A stretch of 64,000 nucleotides of DNA from Myotis daubentonii (lineage: Eukaryota > Chordata > Mammalia > Chiroptera > Vespertilionidae), in contig NC_081851.1 of assembly GCF_963259705.1 (NCBI RefSeq), positions 15,412,145 through 15,476,144 of the forward strand. Direction: 5' to 3'. Shown in pieces: positions 11,190 through 22,791 of the stretch (position 1 is its first letter; every line of letters starts with the position of its first letter). The notes under the pieces are model-generated. The model worked only from the letters and a program-made list of their open reading frames with translations. It did not search any database and was not told the origin of the DNA. The position numbers were made by a program, and so were the translations under genes.

Positions 11190-14100
11190 CTGAAACACAG
11201 ATCAACAATGTCCTCAACACCACGGGCCCCTGTGACTCCACTGCTGGGAAACTGCTCCCAAAAGGAGAAAAAGGCCACGTGCATGAACATGGCCATTGCG
11301 GCATGAGCTTCACCAGTCGCAAGGACCAACACAGCCAATGACATGGGGATGGCCGAGTGCACCGGCCAGTCGCGCAGCCCTGCCCACATGTGGCCACTGA
11401 GCACTGAAAACACAGCCAGTCTGAGCACAGAGGCGCCATCAGTGCAAAATGTACAAGAGGCTCTGAGGACTTGACAGCCATTTTTCAAAAGAATGTAAAG
11501 TATCTCATTAGGAAGCAGCCCAAAGGGTGTGGCTCAGGTGGTGGAGCGGCCCCCCATGCACCAGGAGTTCACAAAAGAGATGCCTGGTCAAGGAACACGC
11601 CCAGGATGAGGGGTTGAGACCCAGTAGGGGGCGTGCAGGAGGCAGCCCATCACAGGTTCTCTCTCATCATTGAAGTTCCCATCCCTCTCCCCCTCTCCCT
11701 TCCTCTCTCTGACATCAGAAAAATAAATGCTGGGCTGGATAGGAAATAGGGGCTGAGGTTGCTCAACTCTCCACCCAGAACATCATTGGGCTGGAGTGGC
11801 TGGAAAGCCCAAGCTTTGGCTTCAAACAAACTGAGTTCAGACCCAACCTCAGAGGATGAGGATGGGCGCCAGCTCACAAAAGCATTGTGAGAATTCAGTG
11901 AGATGACACGGGGAGCACAGAGCAAAGAGCTCAGCCGCGAGGACAGAATGAAAACAGCACTTAGCTGCTTCCATGCACGCCCCCCGGCCCTGCGAAAAGG
12001 AAAGGTCAGGCCCTAACCAGTTTAGCACAGTGGAGAGAGCATCGGACTGCAAACTAAAGGTCCCAGGTTTGAATCCGGTCAAGGACACATGCCCAAGTTG
12101 TGGGCTGGAACCCCGCGGGGGTGGTGCAGGAGGCAGTGGAACCACGATTCTTTGTCCGCATAGATGTTTCTATCTCTCTCTCCGTCTCCCTTGTTCTCTC
12201 AAATCAAGAAAAATAGATTTACAATATACAAAAGCAAAGGTTGTTGAGAGGTCTTTTCTAACACATCCCCACCAGCCAAGGTGCTTGTCCCCGTTAAATG
12301 CCTCTGGCTTCCTCTCGGCCTCTGGGTGACATTCCCACCTAGTCTTTGGGCACAGGTGCCAATGAGGACCCACTCGGACCTGGCTGAGCCCCAGGCTGTC
12401 AGCCCTGGGCTCAGGCCCGGTGTCCTGAGGGCCACCAGCCCCCGGCCTCACCTCACACTGCATGCTCAGCTTAGTGAGCAAGTTTTCCTTGGGCAGTTGC
12501 TCTGCCTTCAGGTCTTGGTACTCGGCCTGCAAGATCCGCCTCTTCCGCTGCACCTCCTCCAGGGAGGCCTGCAGCTCCTGGATGTGGGTGCGGAGCTCCT
12601 CCTGCTCCGCCTGAAGCAGCTCAGTCCAGGAAGTGAGCCTGCGAGTGGAGAGCCACAAGGCCCAGGGTCAGGAGCACTCCCAGCCTCTGTCCCATGGACA
12701 CCTCAATCACACCCCCGTCCTCTCTGGGCCTCAGGTTTTCCCCTGGGAAATGAGGGCTGAGCACATTCAGAGGTTCTTAAACTGTGTCCGTTGGGGTTCT
12801 ATGCGGCCACCCCAGCTGCCACACTCTGGGCTGGGACACAGGACAGGCAGGCTCGGACACAATTCAACAGAGCAGCCTGTGAAAAATCCTTCCCGTGGAA
12901 GGCTTTGCACGTCTGCCTCCTGGGAAAAAGGGTTCTTCGACTGAAACACTTTTGAAAAACATGGAATCAGAACATCTTTGCTCTGAAACTCTGCCTTTGC
13001 CCAGCTCTTCTCCCCAATTCCAAGTCCCTTTCTGATCCCAACTCCTGACACAAATAAGAGATTCTGGAGCATTATGTAAAGCCACTGACATCATCATCAT
13101 CATTTTCATTGGCATAATTACCCGACTGGCTTTCCAGGGGTAAGGGTTCTACCTGAAATCTCAACGACCAGAGGCTCATGGACTCCATGTGAACACAGAT
13201 GGGCCCTGTGAGGCCCACACAGTCTCCGTGATTTAATTTAAATTAATTAGTTATTCAATATTTCTAAAAATGTTCCGTTTCACATCAACAATCAGCTACC
13301 GAGATTCTGGGAGGGTGGGGAGAAAGCATCAAGCAAAGGCCCTGGCAGGGGCAGCTGAGCAGTGATAGCATCAGCCTGTGTCCGGAACGGTCACAGGTTG
13401 AATTCCCAGTGGCATGTCCCTGGGCTGTGGGATTGCTCCCCGGCATAGAGGGGTGTGTGCTGTAGGCATCCAATAGATGTGTCTCTCCCATCGCTGTTTC
13501 ACTCTCTCCCTCCCTCCCTCCCTCCCTCCCTCCCTCCCTCCCTCCCACCGTCCCTCTCTCTCAGAAGGGCAATGGAAAAAGTATCCTTGGATGAGGATTA
13601 TATAATAAGAAGAATAAAAAAGTAGAAAAAAAAGGATGGCCTGGCAGCCCGGGTCCGCCCCGCAGCTGACCGCCTTCAGAGGGTGTGTATTCTCCAGGAG
13701 GGCCTGCCCTGCCGCGGACACTCTCTCCCCACCTCCTGGACCTGCCTGGCCCCGCAGGCACCTGACTTTGTAGCCCCAAACATATTAAAACAAGGCTGTG
13801 CGAAGGAAGGCTTCACGTGGTCAGGCCACTGGGCTGAGACAAGACCTGGATTTGAGTCCTGACTGGGCCACTACACTCAGGACTGGCCTGAACAAGTTAT
13901 TGAATCTCTCTGAGCCTCTTTCCTCATCTGTTTGAAAAGAAGGATAAAAACGCAGTCAATTCTCAGGATTCGCCGTATACTGTCCTATGGAGCCCCCGCG
14001 AGCACTGAGCAGTGTAGACTGCAACTGTCCCCACCAGTTCCTGTGAGTCTCTGACCACATTTCTGTCAACCAATCAAGACATAAGGACGCTTTGTGCCAT

Positions 14101-17100
14101 ATGCTCACTGGGACAGCCAACAGCACCAGACCTCGGGCCTGAACGACCCTCATGTGCCACTCGGATATTTTCCCTGAGGCCCAGCGCAGCGTGCACTTGG
14201 GACACTAGACAGCACTGCAGCACTCCATCTGGGGGCCGTTTCAAACAGCGAAATCGCCACCAAAAAGCAAGAGAAGAGGACTCCATGGCACTCCATGGAC
14301 CACAGAAGGGACGCTCGTGTGCAGTGTGAGAGCTGAAACAGGCAGGAGTCAGAGGCCTTGTTCAACCGCAGCTGCAAATGTGCACATCAGGCGATTCCAG
14401 GATCTCGCCCGATGGACAGGCCCCTGACAGGCCATGGGGACCAATGAGGGGTGACAAGTGCATCTCAGCGAGGAGGTGAGTTCGCCAACAGGGAACGCGG
14501 GAATGACATGGAGCAAGCATATGTCCTTCTGGAATGGCTGGTGAGAGAGGATGAAGATGCCCGTGCCCAACACAGTCATCACCATCATCCATGTGGGAGG
14601 GGCGGTCCCCCACACCTGGACGATGCTCCATCCGAGCCACCAGCTGGAGGCCCTTCCCTCCTGACCATCAGCTGTGACCGTGACAGTGCGGGTGAAAGGG
14701 CACCATGACCAGGGGACTCACCTGAGCTGAGCTCAGCGGGAGCTGAGGGAGTTGGTGTGAATGAAAGGGGGCAGATGCCGCTGCAGGGGCGGGGCGGTTA
14801 CCTTTCATTCTCTTGCCGCAGCCTCTCATTCTCTCTGGCGGAGGCGGCAAGGGCCTTGGCCTCCTGCTCCTGCTTCAGGGCCTCCTGGACTTCAGGCAGC
14901 TGCTTCTCCTGCTCCCCCGGCTCCGCCAGCTCCTTCTCCTCGGCCCCCTGTTGGTTCTGGGGGCCCAGACTGGAAGGTTCCTCCTGCCCAGAGGGAAAAG
15001 CTGAGGATGCCTCACTGGGTGCAGGCCCCGGGGAGCAACAGACCCCGTATCCCTGCACCACCCCCACACGCAGTGAGGGGCCAAGAGCAGGGCAAGTGCA
15101 GACCCCAAAAGAGCAGGGACCCTCGGGGCAGGCAGCACTAGCTGTGCTGAGTGCGGTTCTCCCAGCACTGAAGGAACTGCGCTGGCCGGTCCCACATGGT
15201 GCTACAAGAGCCCTGTGCCCTCTCCACAGTCGGAACCTTTAGGGGCACAGGATGCCCGCTCTCTGGACCAGCTCCTTGGCTGCCCTCTGTGACCACATGT
15301 AAAAGCCTATTTTTTTTAAAGTACATAGAGATCAACCAAAGGACTTCTATGCAAGCTTATAGGCCTAACCAATGGACACGGACAACACGAGGCTGAGAGC
15401 ATGAGTTCCCTCCCCCCACCAATAGTGGGTAATGTGGGGATATGGACACATATGTAATAACTTAATCGACTGTGGTGGCTGGTAAGCGAGGAGGCATGGA
15501 GGAGTGTGCTTGCCTCTGTGGCTTGGGCTCTTTGCGGGGATGTGGGTGTCCTCAGGAGCGCCAGGGCCCAGCTGAGACAGCAAAGGCCGAGGGCAAGCGG
15601 TGTCCTCAGAAGCACGAGCGCCACGCTGAGAAGGCAGCGGCCAAGGGCAAGCTGGCCCCGGCAGAAAAGCACCTTGAGGAGGACGCCGCAGCGGGGTGCT
15701 GGATGGGGAGTGGAAGAATCGCGAGCCCCAGGCCGCCTCCACACTGCTAGCTGCAGGACCTGCAGGTGGAGATGCTGGTGGTTATCTTCGCCTCGCTCCC
15801 CGTCACCGACCTGGCCAGCCTGGCCCAGGTCTGCACCAAATTCTGCCACATCCTGCACATGGACAACATCTGGAGAAGGCGCTGCCGGGAGGAGCTTGGC
15901 ATTTGTGAAACTTTGCAGAATCTGGGGGCGGTAGGTACCTCTTACCGAGAAGTCTATGCGAAGCTGTTCCAGCCATACAGGCACATTTTGGGTTTGTGGG
16001 GGCGAGATATTGAGCTCTATAAAACAGTGCTGTATGTAGCGGTGGACGGCTTAGGCATTACTGGTTGGACGTACAGGCCTTGTCTTAACACCCATGTGGA
16101 CGGCCCAATGCAATTCAAGCCCGCGTTCTGAATCCGCCTGACGGAGTGGAAATCAGCCACGGTGGAGTGCATGGAAGGCCGCCACCGCAGGCCCCACCGC
16201 CGCCACCTGCAGATTCGGAAGGATAGGCTCACCAGCCAGTGCAAGAAGAGAGACCACCCAAGGGATTCACCGATGCGGCTTAGGGAGGAATTCCGGATGG
16301 CGCTGATATGGAATGTCACAGTGCGGCATCACTGCTGGACCTACCTCTGCCTCTACCTCCCGCCCAGCCATCCGGACGACCTCATCAGGCCAGGCCTCTT
16401 CTAAGGCAAATGCGATCGCTTGGGCCTCATGATTTTCATGCTCAGCTTCCACGGGAAGTGTGCCAGGCTCACACACATCACGGGAATCACATTCCACATA
16501 TTAGAGATCCACCTCACGCGCCGCATCCAGCTGCGAGATGGCGAGATCTTCTGCGACTTCCACGAGCTCTCCAGCGTGGTCCGGGAGATGGAGGAGCAGG
16601 TGCTCCGGGAGCAGCAGCAGCAGCAGCAAGAAGACGGGACCGAGGAAAGCGAGGGCCATGGCTGGCAGAGTCCTGCCCAGCCCAGCGTCGGGGAGTCCGG
16701 GGCTGCAGCTGCAGAGGAGCAGCCTGTCCCGTTTGTTCTGCCTGTGGGCGTGAGCCCAAGGGACCAGAACTACCCCCGGACTTGCAGGATGTGTTTCTAT
16801 GGCGTGGAAACTGTTCCCGTATGTCCCTCAAACTGGCGCTACCCTGGAGTCGTCATCCTGTTCGATGAGAACCACTTGGGGTTCATCGATCTGGAGGAGA
16901 AATCCTTCATCCTGTTTGGCAGAGTCCAGAACACCTTCCAGAATGTGGAGGCAGCACCCCCGCAGGCCTTCCTGGAGATTCTCAAGAACATTCACCCCCG
17001 ACCACGTTTACCACCCGAGAGGATATTTGATGTTTAGAGAGGGTGGGGGAGAGAGGGAAAGAAAGAAAGAATCGATGTGAGAGAAACACATCAGTTGGTT

Positions 17101-19154
17101 GCCTCCTGCACAAGCCCGGAACAGGGCCAGGCTAGGTAGGGGCCAGCAATTGAGGTAGAAATAAACCTTAGACCAGTGGTTCTCAACCTTCCTAATGCTG
17201 TGACCCTTTAATACAGTGCCTCATGTTGTGGTGACCCCGAATTTCATTGTTACAAATTGAACATAATAAAAGCATAGTGATTAATCACATTAAAAAATAA
17301 TAACTTAATCAATAAAAATATTTTAAAAATAAAAGAAAAAGAAAACTTACATAGAACATCAGTCAGGATACAGAATATCTGAACAACACTAGCAGCCAAC
17401 TGACCCTGATATTTACGGAACAACCATCCACTGGCACAGCCAGCAGCACCGACCTCCTCCTCCCCTCAGTCATGTCAACCACCACCAAGATGGCCAGTGT
17501 CCCTGGGAGGCAACACCGGCCCCCGCGGCCGGCAGCGGCTGAGAATGGCTGGTATGAGCTGCAGCTGAGCGAGGGAACTGGTCACCCAGGAATCACTGAT
17601 CAATGACCAGGACACGGCTGTGATCCCGGAGGCTCCCTCGGGCAGGCGGGGGCGCCAGGGGGACATGCGCTCTGGAGGGCCTACCTGCGTGGCCCTGGAG
17701 GGCCTCACGGTGTTGGCGATGTTAGACTGGAGTTCTCCCTCCAGCTCTTCCTTTTGGCTGTTGGCCTTGTCCTGGGTGAGTTGGGTCCCCAACTCTTCCA
17801 GCTGCAGAGCCAAAGACCCAGCCCGTGCCACAGTCAGGTCACAGAGTGAACTTGGCTTGAGAGCAAGCCCCAAACCTGTCACCCCACGGGACACCTGGCC
17901 ACCGGCTTGCCCGTCTATTCCGGACACGGCCCACTGTTACCTCTTTCCGGAGCTGCTGGTTCTCCTCCTGCAGTGTCTTGACTGTGCCCTGGAGGGCATG
18001 GGTATTCTCCTCCAAATCGGTGATCCGCGTGCAGGCTGAAGAGCAAAGTGCAGTCAGAGCCCATCTTCCAGGGCCTCCACTTCCCCTCTCTGACTCTGGC
18101 CCCGAGAGGACCATCCCCCCTGACGACCACCCCCCCACCCCGAGGCTTGGGTGTGAGGGCCGGGGATGGTCAGCTGGGTGTCATTCACAAGGTGCTGTTG
18201 CTGTTGGTTGTGGCCCCTGTGCTGGCTCAGCTGGGTGCCGGTAGGGGAGCCATCCAGAGCTTAAGAAGAAGGCAGGTGACCGTGGAGAGGCCAAAGCAGA
18301 AGTTCAAGACGGTGGAACTGCTGGAACCACTTTTTACCGAGTTCCAACCTGACTGTCTAGTCAAGGATTTCAGAGACTCACAGAGACGGCAAAGACCTGG
18401 CATGGTCCGGGCCAGCCGTCAGGGTAGGGGGGTCTGGGTGGCTCAGCTGGGGAGTGGGAGGCACGGCAATTGACCAGTATGTCTGCGGGGGGTAGCGGAT
18501 CTGGGGCGCGTGTGTTGAGGACTTGCCACCCGTGGGTGAGGTCCTTCGGGAGGAGAGGTCACTGAGCAGCCCCTGCCCAGGGAGACAGAGAGCAGACTGC
18601 ACCCATCTGCCCGAGGTGGACATGAACGGAGGAAATCAGCCCAGGCCTCTGTTATAATGCAGGTGAGTGAGCACTGGGGAAGCTCCTGCCATCCAGAGCT
18701 TTCAATCCCCCAAGGACAGATCTAAGACAGCCTCTGGGGTCAGCTTGCTCTCATCTGGAAGCTCCCGGGACTGTCCACACGGGCACTGAGAAATCTGTCA
18801 ACACTTACTTGTAGTTCATGTCCTGACTTCGAGGCTGCCAGGCCCCTCATGTTCCCTTGGGGAGAATGGCAATGAAACGGTCCCAAATGGCCCCTGAATC
18901 ACACCCTACTGACTTGGGCTGAGGGTGGGCTGACCCAGGAGATTCATAGCCAAGGGGTCAGCTCCCTGGGTGAGGGAGAAGACACAGCCAGGCTGGCTCC
19001 CCGGCGCCAGGGGCTGCTGCCTACCTTCTATCAGCAGCTCCGGCTCCCAGCTCTGGTGGGCGGGCTGGTTCCTCCTCTGGACCTGTTCAGCCTCGAGGGC
19101 CATGATGTCCCCCAGCAGCTCCTCAAGGAACTGCTGGGGGATCTGTTCACGATC
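11061..19154 (-). CDS. Unidentified coiled-coil protein gene (last six exons)
   Basis: Six minus-strand exons lie at 19154-19025, 18035-17941, 17801-17685, 14983-14802, 12638-12452 and 11189-11061. Every one has an AG acceptor, and the first five end at GT donors. Their lengths (130, 95, 117, 182, 187, 129) keep one frame to a TAA stop, giving 279 residues. The product is almost all alpha-helical heptad sequence rich in Leu, Glu and Gln, with no transmembrane segment or signal visible. Exon 4 is a low-complexity Glu/Gln/Ala rod. The start codon and first exons are not identified. I do not recognise the family; golgin, HOOK and KASH5-type rods share the composition but not a clear alignment. 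The uninterrupted phases argue that it is a functional gene. A retrocopy of FBXO31 and several SINEs lie in its introns. Confidence 0.78.
11516..11733 (+). mobile_element. Ves SINE (degraded)
   Basis: This is a sense-oriented tRNA-derived SINE recognisable from gtgtggctcaggtggtggag, the gggggcgtgcaggaggcagc middle block and the tctctctcatcattgaag body. It lies in the last intron of the coiled-coil gene. A MIR-like remnant follows at about 11760-11930. Confidence 0.78.
12010..12230 (+). mobile_element. Ves SINE
   Basis: A sense-oriented copy with head ccctaaccagtttagcac, the B-box-like part ggtttgaatccggtc, and an A-rich 3' end. It lies in the intron between exons E and F of the coiled-coil gene, opposite to its transcription. 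Confidence 0.85.
12452..12638 (-). CDS. Coiled-coil gene, exon E
   Basis: The acceptor is CTCGCAG and the donor GTGAGG. It completes the Arg codon and reads [16 protein letters not shown].., then [20 protein letters not shown].., ending KLSMQCE in phase 0. It has the highest coding quality of the set, with a continuous heptad pattern. Confidence 0.85.
13340..13610 (+). mobile_element. Ves SINE with expanded TCCC tract
   Basis: A tRNA-derived SINE whose pyrimidine-rich body has expanded into a (TCCC)n microsatellite at about 13505-13548. The A-rich tail region follows to about 13610. Confidence 0.78.
13800..13945 (+). mobile_element. MIR-like SINE
   Basis: Matches the general form of the ancient mammalian MIR: gacctggatttgagtcctga, then a short gap and tctctgagcctctttcctca followed by tctgtttgaaa. 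It lies in an intron of the coiled-coil gene. Assigned from memory of the consensus. Confidence 0.6.
14802..14983 (-). CDS. Coiled-coil gene, exon D (Glu/Gln-rich rod)
   Basis: The acceptor is CTGGGCAG and the donor GTAACC. It reads [20 protein letters not shown], then a charged Glu/Gln/Ala rod ending [10 protein letters not shown] plus two bases of a split Arg codon. The 2.7-kb intron upstream of it contains the FBXO31 retrocopy. Confidence 0.8.
15326..15468 (+). mobile_element. L1 3' UTR fragment abutting the FBXO31 retrocopy
   Basis: This segment matches the 3' UTR of the young bat L1s in the window (ccaaaggacttctatgcaag, ccaatggacacggacaac, cacatatgtaataacttaat). It has no poly(A) tail and runs straight into the 5' end of the FBXO31 retrocopy. 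Either the tail was lost or the two were joined during reverse transcription. Confidence 0.75.
15469..17004 (+). pseudogene. FBXO31P: FBXO31 processed pseudogene (retrocopy)
   Basis: This is an intronless copy of FBXO31, the F-box substrate receptor of an SCF ubiquitin ligase. The likely initiator region is at 15496 ([11 protein letters not shown]). The F-box is readable at about 15760-15890 ([20 protein letters not shown], then [11 protein letters not shown]). The substrate-binding part follows ([61 protein letters not shown]), up to EILKNIHP. Reading stays in one frame, but stops interrupt at 15748, 16129 and 16402, and a middle block of about 25-30 residues is lost. A CAG run at 16612-16629 adds glutamines. 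It lies inside an intron of the opposite-strand coiled-coil gene. The 3' end is cut by an antisense Ves SINE. It is a non-functional retrocopy; identity is strong. Confidence 0.92.
17005..17137 (-). mobile_element. Ves SINE, partial
   Basis: An antisense SINE that starts with cgagaggatatttgatgttt, continues through the agagaggg/gaaacacatcagttgg body and ends early near the middle block. It replaces the 3' end of the FBXO31 retrocopy. Confidence 0.75.
17174..17291 (-). mobile_element. hAT MITE, one end (same family as 51540-51764)
   Basis: Begins at the terminal repeat CAGTGGTTCTCAACCTTCC and runs through aatgctgtgaccctttaata and agcatagtgattaatcacat. This is the reverse complement of the right half of the full-length element at 51540-51764. 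The other half is missing. Confidence 0.8.
17685..17801 (-). CDS. Coiled-coil gene, exon C
   Basis: The acceptor is CTCTGCAG and the donor GTAGGC. It has exactly 39 codons, reading [12 protein letters not shown].. to ..TVRPSRATQ. Both ends are in phase 0, so it could be skipped without a frameshift. Confidence 0.78.
17941..18035 (-). CDS. Coiled-coil gene, exon B
   Basis: The acceptor is TTCAG and the donor GTAACA. It completes the split codon from exon A and reads [16 protein letters not shown].. then [12 protein letters not shown], a leucine-zipper-like heptad series. It ends in phase 0. Confidence 0.78.
18170..19024. other. Intron of the coiled-coil gene, no repeat recognised
   Basis: This lies between exons A and B of the coiled-coil gene. 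I see no further exon with good splice sites and no transposon I can name. Confidence 0.4.
19025..19154 (-). CDS. Coiled-coil gene, exon A (first visible)
   Basis: Bounded by CACTAG and GTAGGC. Translation begins [20 protein letters not shown] and ends ..SWEPELLIE plus one base, so the intron is phase 1. It opens with a hydrophobic/acidic helix rather than an obvious initiator Met, so upstream exons must exist. Confidence 0.75.
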
Positions 19155-19639
19155 CTAGTGCAGGAAGAGGGGTGGGGTGAGGATGCACACCATGGAACCC
19201 GCTGGCCTGGCCTGCCAGGCCCCAGTACAGCTACCCTCATTCCCCAGGATGAAGGGCCTCCATGCACCTACTCACTTCCTAGAGCACAGCTGCACAGAAG
19301 GGACTCCAACACAGGGTCCTGCTGGGAGACCTACAGCCACTAAAAACATGCTGACCCAGTGGTAGGTGATGAAGACCCATGAGGCCTCTGTGGTGTCTGA
19401 GCAAAGTGACGCACAGCACAGGGCTGTGACGCAGGTGACAGGAGGACAGGCGGCTCTCAGGCCCCTTCGCTGGTGTACCATGTCTTGGAAAGGCCGTAGG
19501 GACTCCCAAATCACAGCTCAGCCCACATCCTAGTTGCCAGCAGAGACCCTTATTGCCAGTCACCCACCTACATCCATCCTTACAGAAAGCAACACGGCAG
19601 TCAAGCCCTATCCGTTTGTTTTTTGTTTGTTTTTTAACA

Positions 19640-20056
19640 TCCTATAGAATAAAAACCTAATATGCTAAGTGTCCGGTCATCCATTCAACCAATGAAAGCA
19701 TAATACACGAATGATATGCTAAGGCCACTCACCAGCTTGCCATGACGTGCACTGACGACCACTGGGGGGCAGACGCTGCAACTGGCAGGTTGGCTTGCTG
19801 CTGGGGTCTGGCTGATTGGGGCTGAACTAGACAGCCCTGACATGCCCTGGGGCCCTCCCAGGTTCCCTCCCCACTAGCCAACCTCCTGTGTCCCTTCCTG
19901 CCCTCATCATACACCAATGGAGTCCCACTGCCTCGCCTATGCCCTCTTGCAATCCGGGACTCCTCAGGGGCTGTCAGAGAGCCAGTTTCAGCCAAATTCC
20001 CGCAGGCCAGGCCAAGGGACCCCTATGGGGCACGAATTTGTGTACTGGGCCGCTAG
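19640..20056 (+). mobile_element. Helitron (HeliBat type), short copy
   Basis: Starts TCCTATAGAATAAAAAC at 19640 after an A, and ends with a decayed hairpin (gcacgaatttgtgtac) and CTAG at 20053-20056 before a T. The interior is a shortened, diverged version without the tandem array. It is non-coding. Confidence 0.85.
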
Positions 20057-20067
20057 TGTATATATAT

Positions 20068-20278
20068 ATAAAATTTCTTTTAAATATACTTTTATTGATC
20101 TCAGAGAGGAAAGGAGAAGGAGAGATAGACACATCAATGATGAGAGAGAATCATTGATCATCTGCTACCCAAAGCCACCCCTGGGCATGGAGCCCACGAC
20201 CTGGGCATTGGCCTGGCCGGGCAGGCCCTGTCTCTTTGGAGGGCCTTCACTGCTGCCCACTTAAGCCACTGAGCTTAG
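20068..20278 (-). mobile_element. Ves SINE
   Basis: An antisense copy beginning with tatacttttattgatctcag, then the atagacacatcaatgatgag body and the tRNA-like head ending cttaagccactgagct. It lies directly downstream of the Helitron end. Confidence 0.85.
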
Positions 20279-21300
20279 CATATGACTCTTTGCTGGTAGC
20301 AGGTCACTGTGTCGGCAGCAGCCCCCGCCCAGTAGCAGAAAATCAGAGAAGGGCACCACATAAACCTAAAGTGCCCCCCATCTGTTGTACACAGGATGCG
20401 AGAGTGTCTGACATGTACAGCCTCATCTGGTTGGACGAGCGCACCTGCTGACAGGTGCGGGACTTCCCTGAGCCCGTTTCCCTAACAAGGAAGGGGTGGG
20501 GCTAAGATCTATCCCGGGTGTGAGGGCTGAGCCTCGGCCTCTCAATTCCACGGTCAGTCCGCTGATCGGGGAGCTGGAAATAAATGGCTGTTCTGGTGAG
20601 TTTTTGTTCAACACCCAGTTCCTATGTGAACAGGTCACACACAACCTCTTGGAAAACCAACAGCCCTGGGCAGTTTCCTGGAAACGAGGGCTAAGGCACA
20701 GCAAACGGTACTATGGGCCCTTAGGTATCAGGCACATGCTGGGTGTGGGACGCCATAGCTGGTCCCTCGCAGGCCCCCTCAGGGGAGGAGTCCGTGGGGC
20801 CGATTCCGGTCCCAGGGCCCAGCACACACCGGGAGCCCGTCAGCTCTTTCCCCTCATCTCTGCTCCCACCCAGGAGCCCTCCCAGAACCACTGGGCTGAG
20901 TCTCCCCCGAGCGCCTTCACAGTTTGGGAGCACGCATGCACCAGATGTGTCCCTTGCTCTAGGTGGCAGTTTCCCAAAGCTGGCTCCACACACGGTTCTA
21001 ACAACTGGGAGTGGGCGGTAGCTCCTGCTTTTCCATCTCGTGTTCACTTTCCCGCACCAGCCAGAACCCAAGGTTCTTGGGAGAAGGGAAGCCGTGGACC
21101 TGCCGCCAGTGGACACGGTTCTGATCAAAGCCTGGCAGCGGGAAGGGTTTGCTCACAGACTTGGGAGTCACCCGGGCACTGTCTCTCTGCCCATCCCCGG
21201 CCCTGCGCCAGGTGCCCTCTGTTTTTGCACATTCACTCCTCACATGAGCCCTGAGAAGGAGGCAGGGACAGTCCCTTCTCACACAGGAAGAGGCTCTGCA
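20279..21300. other. Non-coding stretch
   Basis: I see no supported exon. A short MIR- or L2-like remnant may lie at about 21190-21300 (cctcacatgagccctgagaa). Its several long open frames are GC-driven and lack family resemblance. Confidence 0.35.
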
Positions 21301-21302
21301 CT

Positions 21303-21480
21303 CACCGACTCTAAGACCACCGACTCTTCTTACTCCAACTCTTCACACCGACTCTTCACACACAGACAATTCACACCGACTCCGCACCACCAACTCCGCA
21401 CCACCAACTCCGCACCCACCGACTCAGCACCCTCCAACTCCACGCCCACCGACTCCACGCCCACCGACTCCGCACCTAAC
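21303..21480 (+). repeat. Short-period minisatellite (CACCGACTC type)
   Basis: A C-rich array of imperfect 9-16 bp units built on caccgactc, ccaactccgc and cgcccaccgactc. Unit length drifts from left to right. It has no spacer structure. Confidence 0.8.
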
Positions 21481-21989
21481 ATTCCACTGTCTCCTTGGCC
21501 CCCCAACCAAACTGCTCTAGGCCCAGCATTCTAAACGGCTCTGCCAGAGGCTCATGCCCCATGCTAACTGCTTTAGGAATACACAAAAATTAGGACACTC
21601 TCCCCATGAAGATTAAGATCTATCTGGCACATAAAATATAAAGAAACATAAAGGTTATGTTTATAGATCCTATACCATTATAAATGGAAATTAACCACTT
21701 CATTCTGATATGTCTGTCTATGTTTCAAAAAATTATTTTTTTCCCATCTGCCACATTACAGAAATTTGATTTGTTCCTTTCAGGGAACAACACAATCATT
21801 TTATTTTGTGAAGTCTTACCTACAGAGCCCAGCTCGGAAATTCTCCCCATCGACTGTCAATAGTTCATACATAAGACCCCTCAAGTCCACCAGTCAATTG
21901 CCTAAAAAACAATTTGACAGACCACTCACTAATGTGTAGTTTATAAGAAAAATGAACAAAGTAAAGCTATATATTTGAAAAATATTTTA

Positions 21990-22223
21990 TATACATATAT
22001 ATTTTTAAAAATATATATTTTATTGATTTTTTACAGAGAGGAAGGGAGAGGGTTAGAGAGTTAGAATCATTGATGAGAGAGAAGCATCGATCAGCTGCCT
22101 CCTGCACACTTCCCACTGGGGATGTGCCCACAACCAAGGTACATGCTCTTGACCAGAATCAAACCTGGGTCCCTTCAATCCCCAGGTCAGCCCTCTATCC
22201 AGTGAGCCAAACTGGCTAGGGCT
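21990..22223 (-). mobile_element. Ves SINE
   Basis: Antisense copy: attttattgattttttacag, gagaggaagggagaggg, then the tRNA-like head ending gagccaaactggctagggc. Confidence 0.92.
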
Positions 22224-22231
22224 ATACTTTA

Positions 22232-22452
22232 TATATTTTTTAAAAAATATATCTTTATTGAGTTCCGAGGGGAAAGGAGAGATAGATAGAAAGAAACATC
22301 AATGATGAGAGAGAAGCATTGATCAATTGCCTCCTGCACGCCCCATAATGGGGATCAAGCCCCCAACCAGGGCATATGCCCTGACTGGGTATCTAATGGT
22401 GACCTCCTGGTCATAGTGATACACTCAATCACTGAGCCATGCCGGCCAGACT
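22232..22452 (-). mobile_element. Ves SINE
   Basis: A second antisense copy directly after the previous one, from tatctttattgagttccgag to cactgagccatgccggccag. It is more diverged at the head. Confidence 0.85.
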
Positions 22453-22791
22453 GGAAAATATTTTAACAAAAGGACTTTGTATATAGCTCTCTGTGCAAGG
22501 AGTACTAAATTAGCACATGCAAGAAAGACATTTAGAGAACAAATATACAGGCGCCCTCGGAACAGAATTTAAACATTTAGGCTGCCAATCAATTATTTCT
22601 AAACTAGTAATGCTTTACTTGGGTTAATTAAAATCTCATTCTTAATTTAAGATAAATTCAAATTGTTTAAAGTAGATGAAATCTTTGGACTTAGATTGGG
22701 GGTGAGGGGGAGAGTACTGATTAGCATGTCGATTCATTATCCAGCTCCAATGACTGTTATAAAATTACTGAAAGTGAATCTGGACAAGCAA
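22453..22791. other. AT-rich non-coding stretch
   Basis: Nothing recognised on either strand. Confidence 0.35.

Noticed and set aside
13285..13548. Open frame with [12 protein letters not shown] repeats
   Set aside because: It is the reverse reading of the (TCCC)n tract in a Ves SINE.
16600..16640. Polyglutamine tract as a functional feature
   Set aside because: It lies in a retrocopy with three stops; it is a CAG slippage run in dead sequence.
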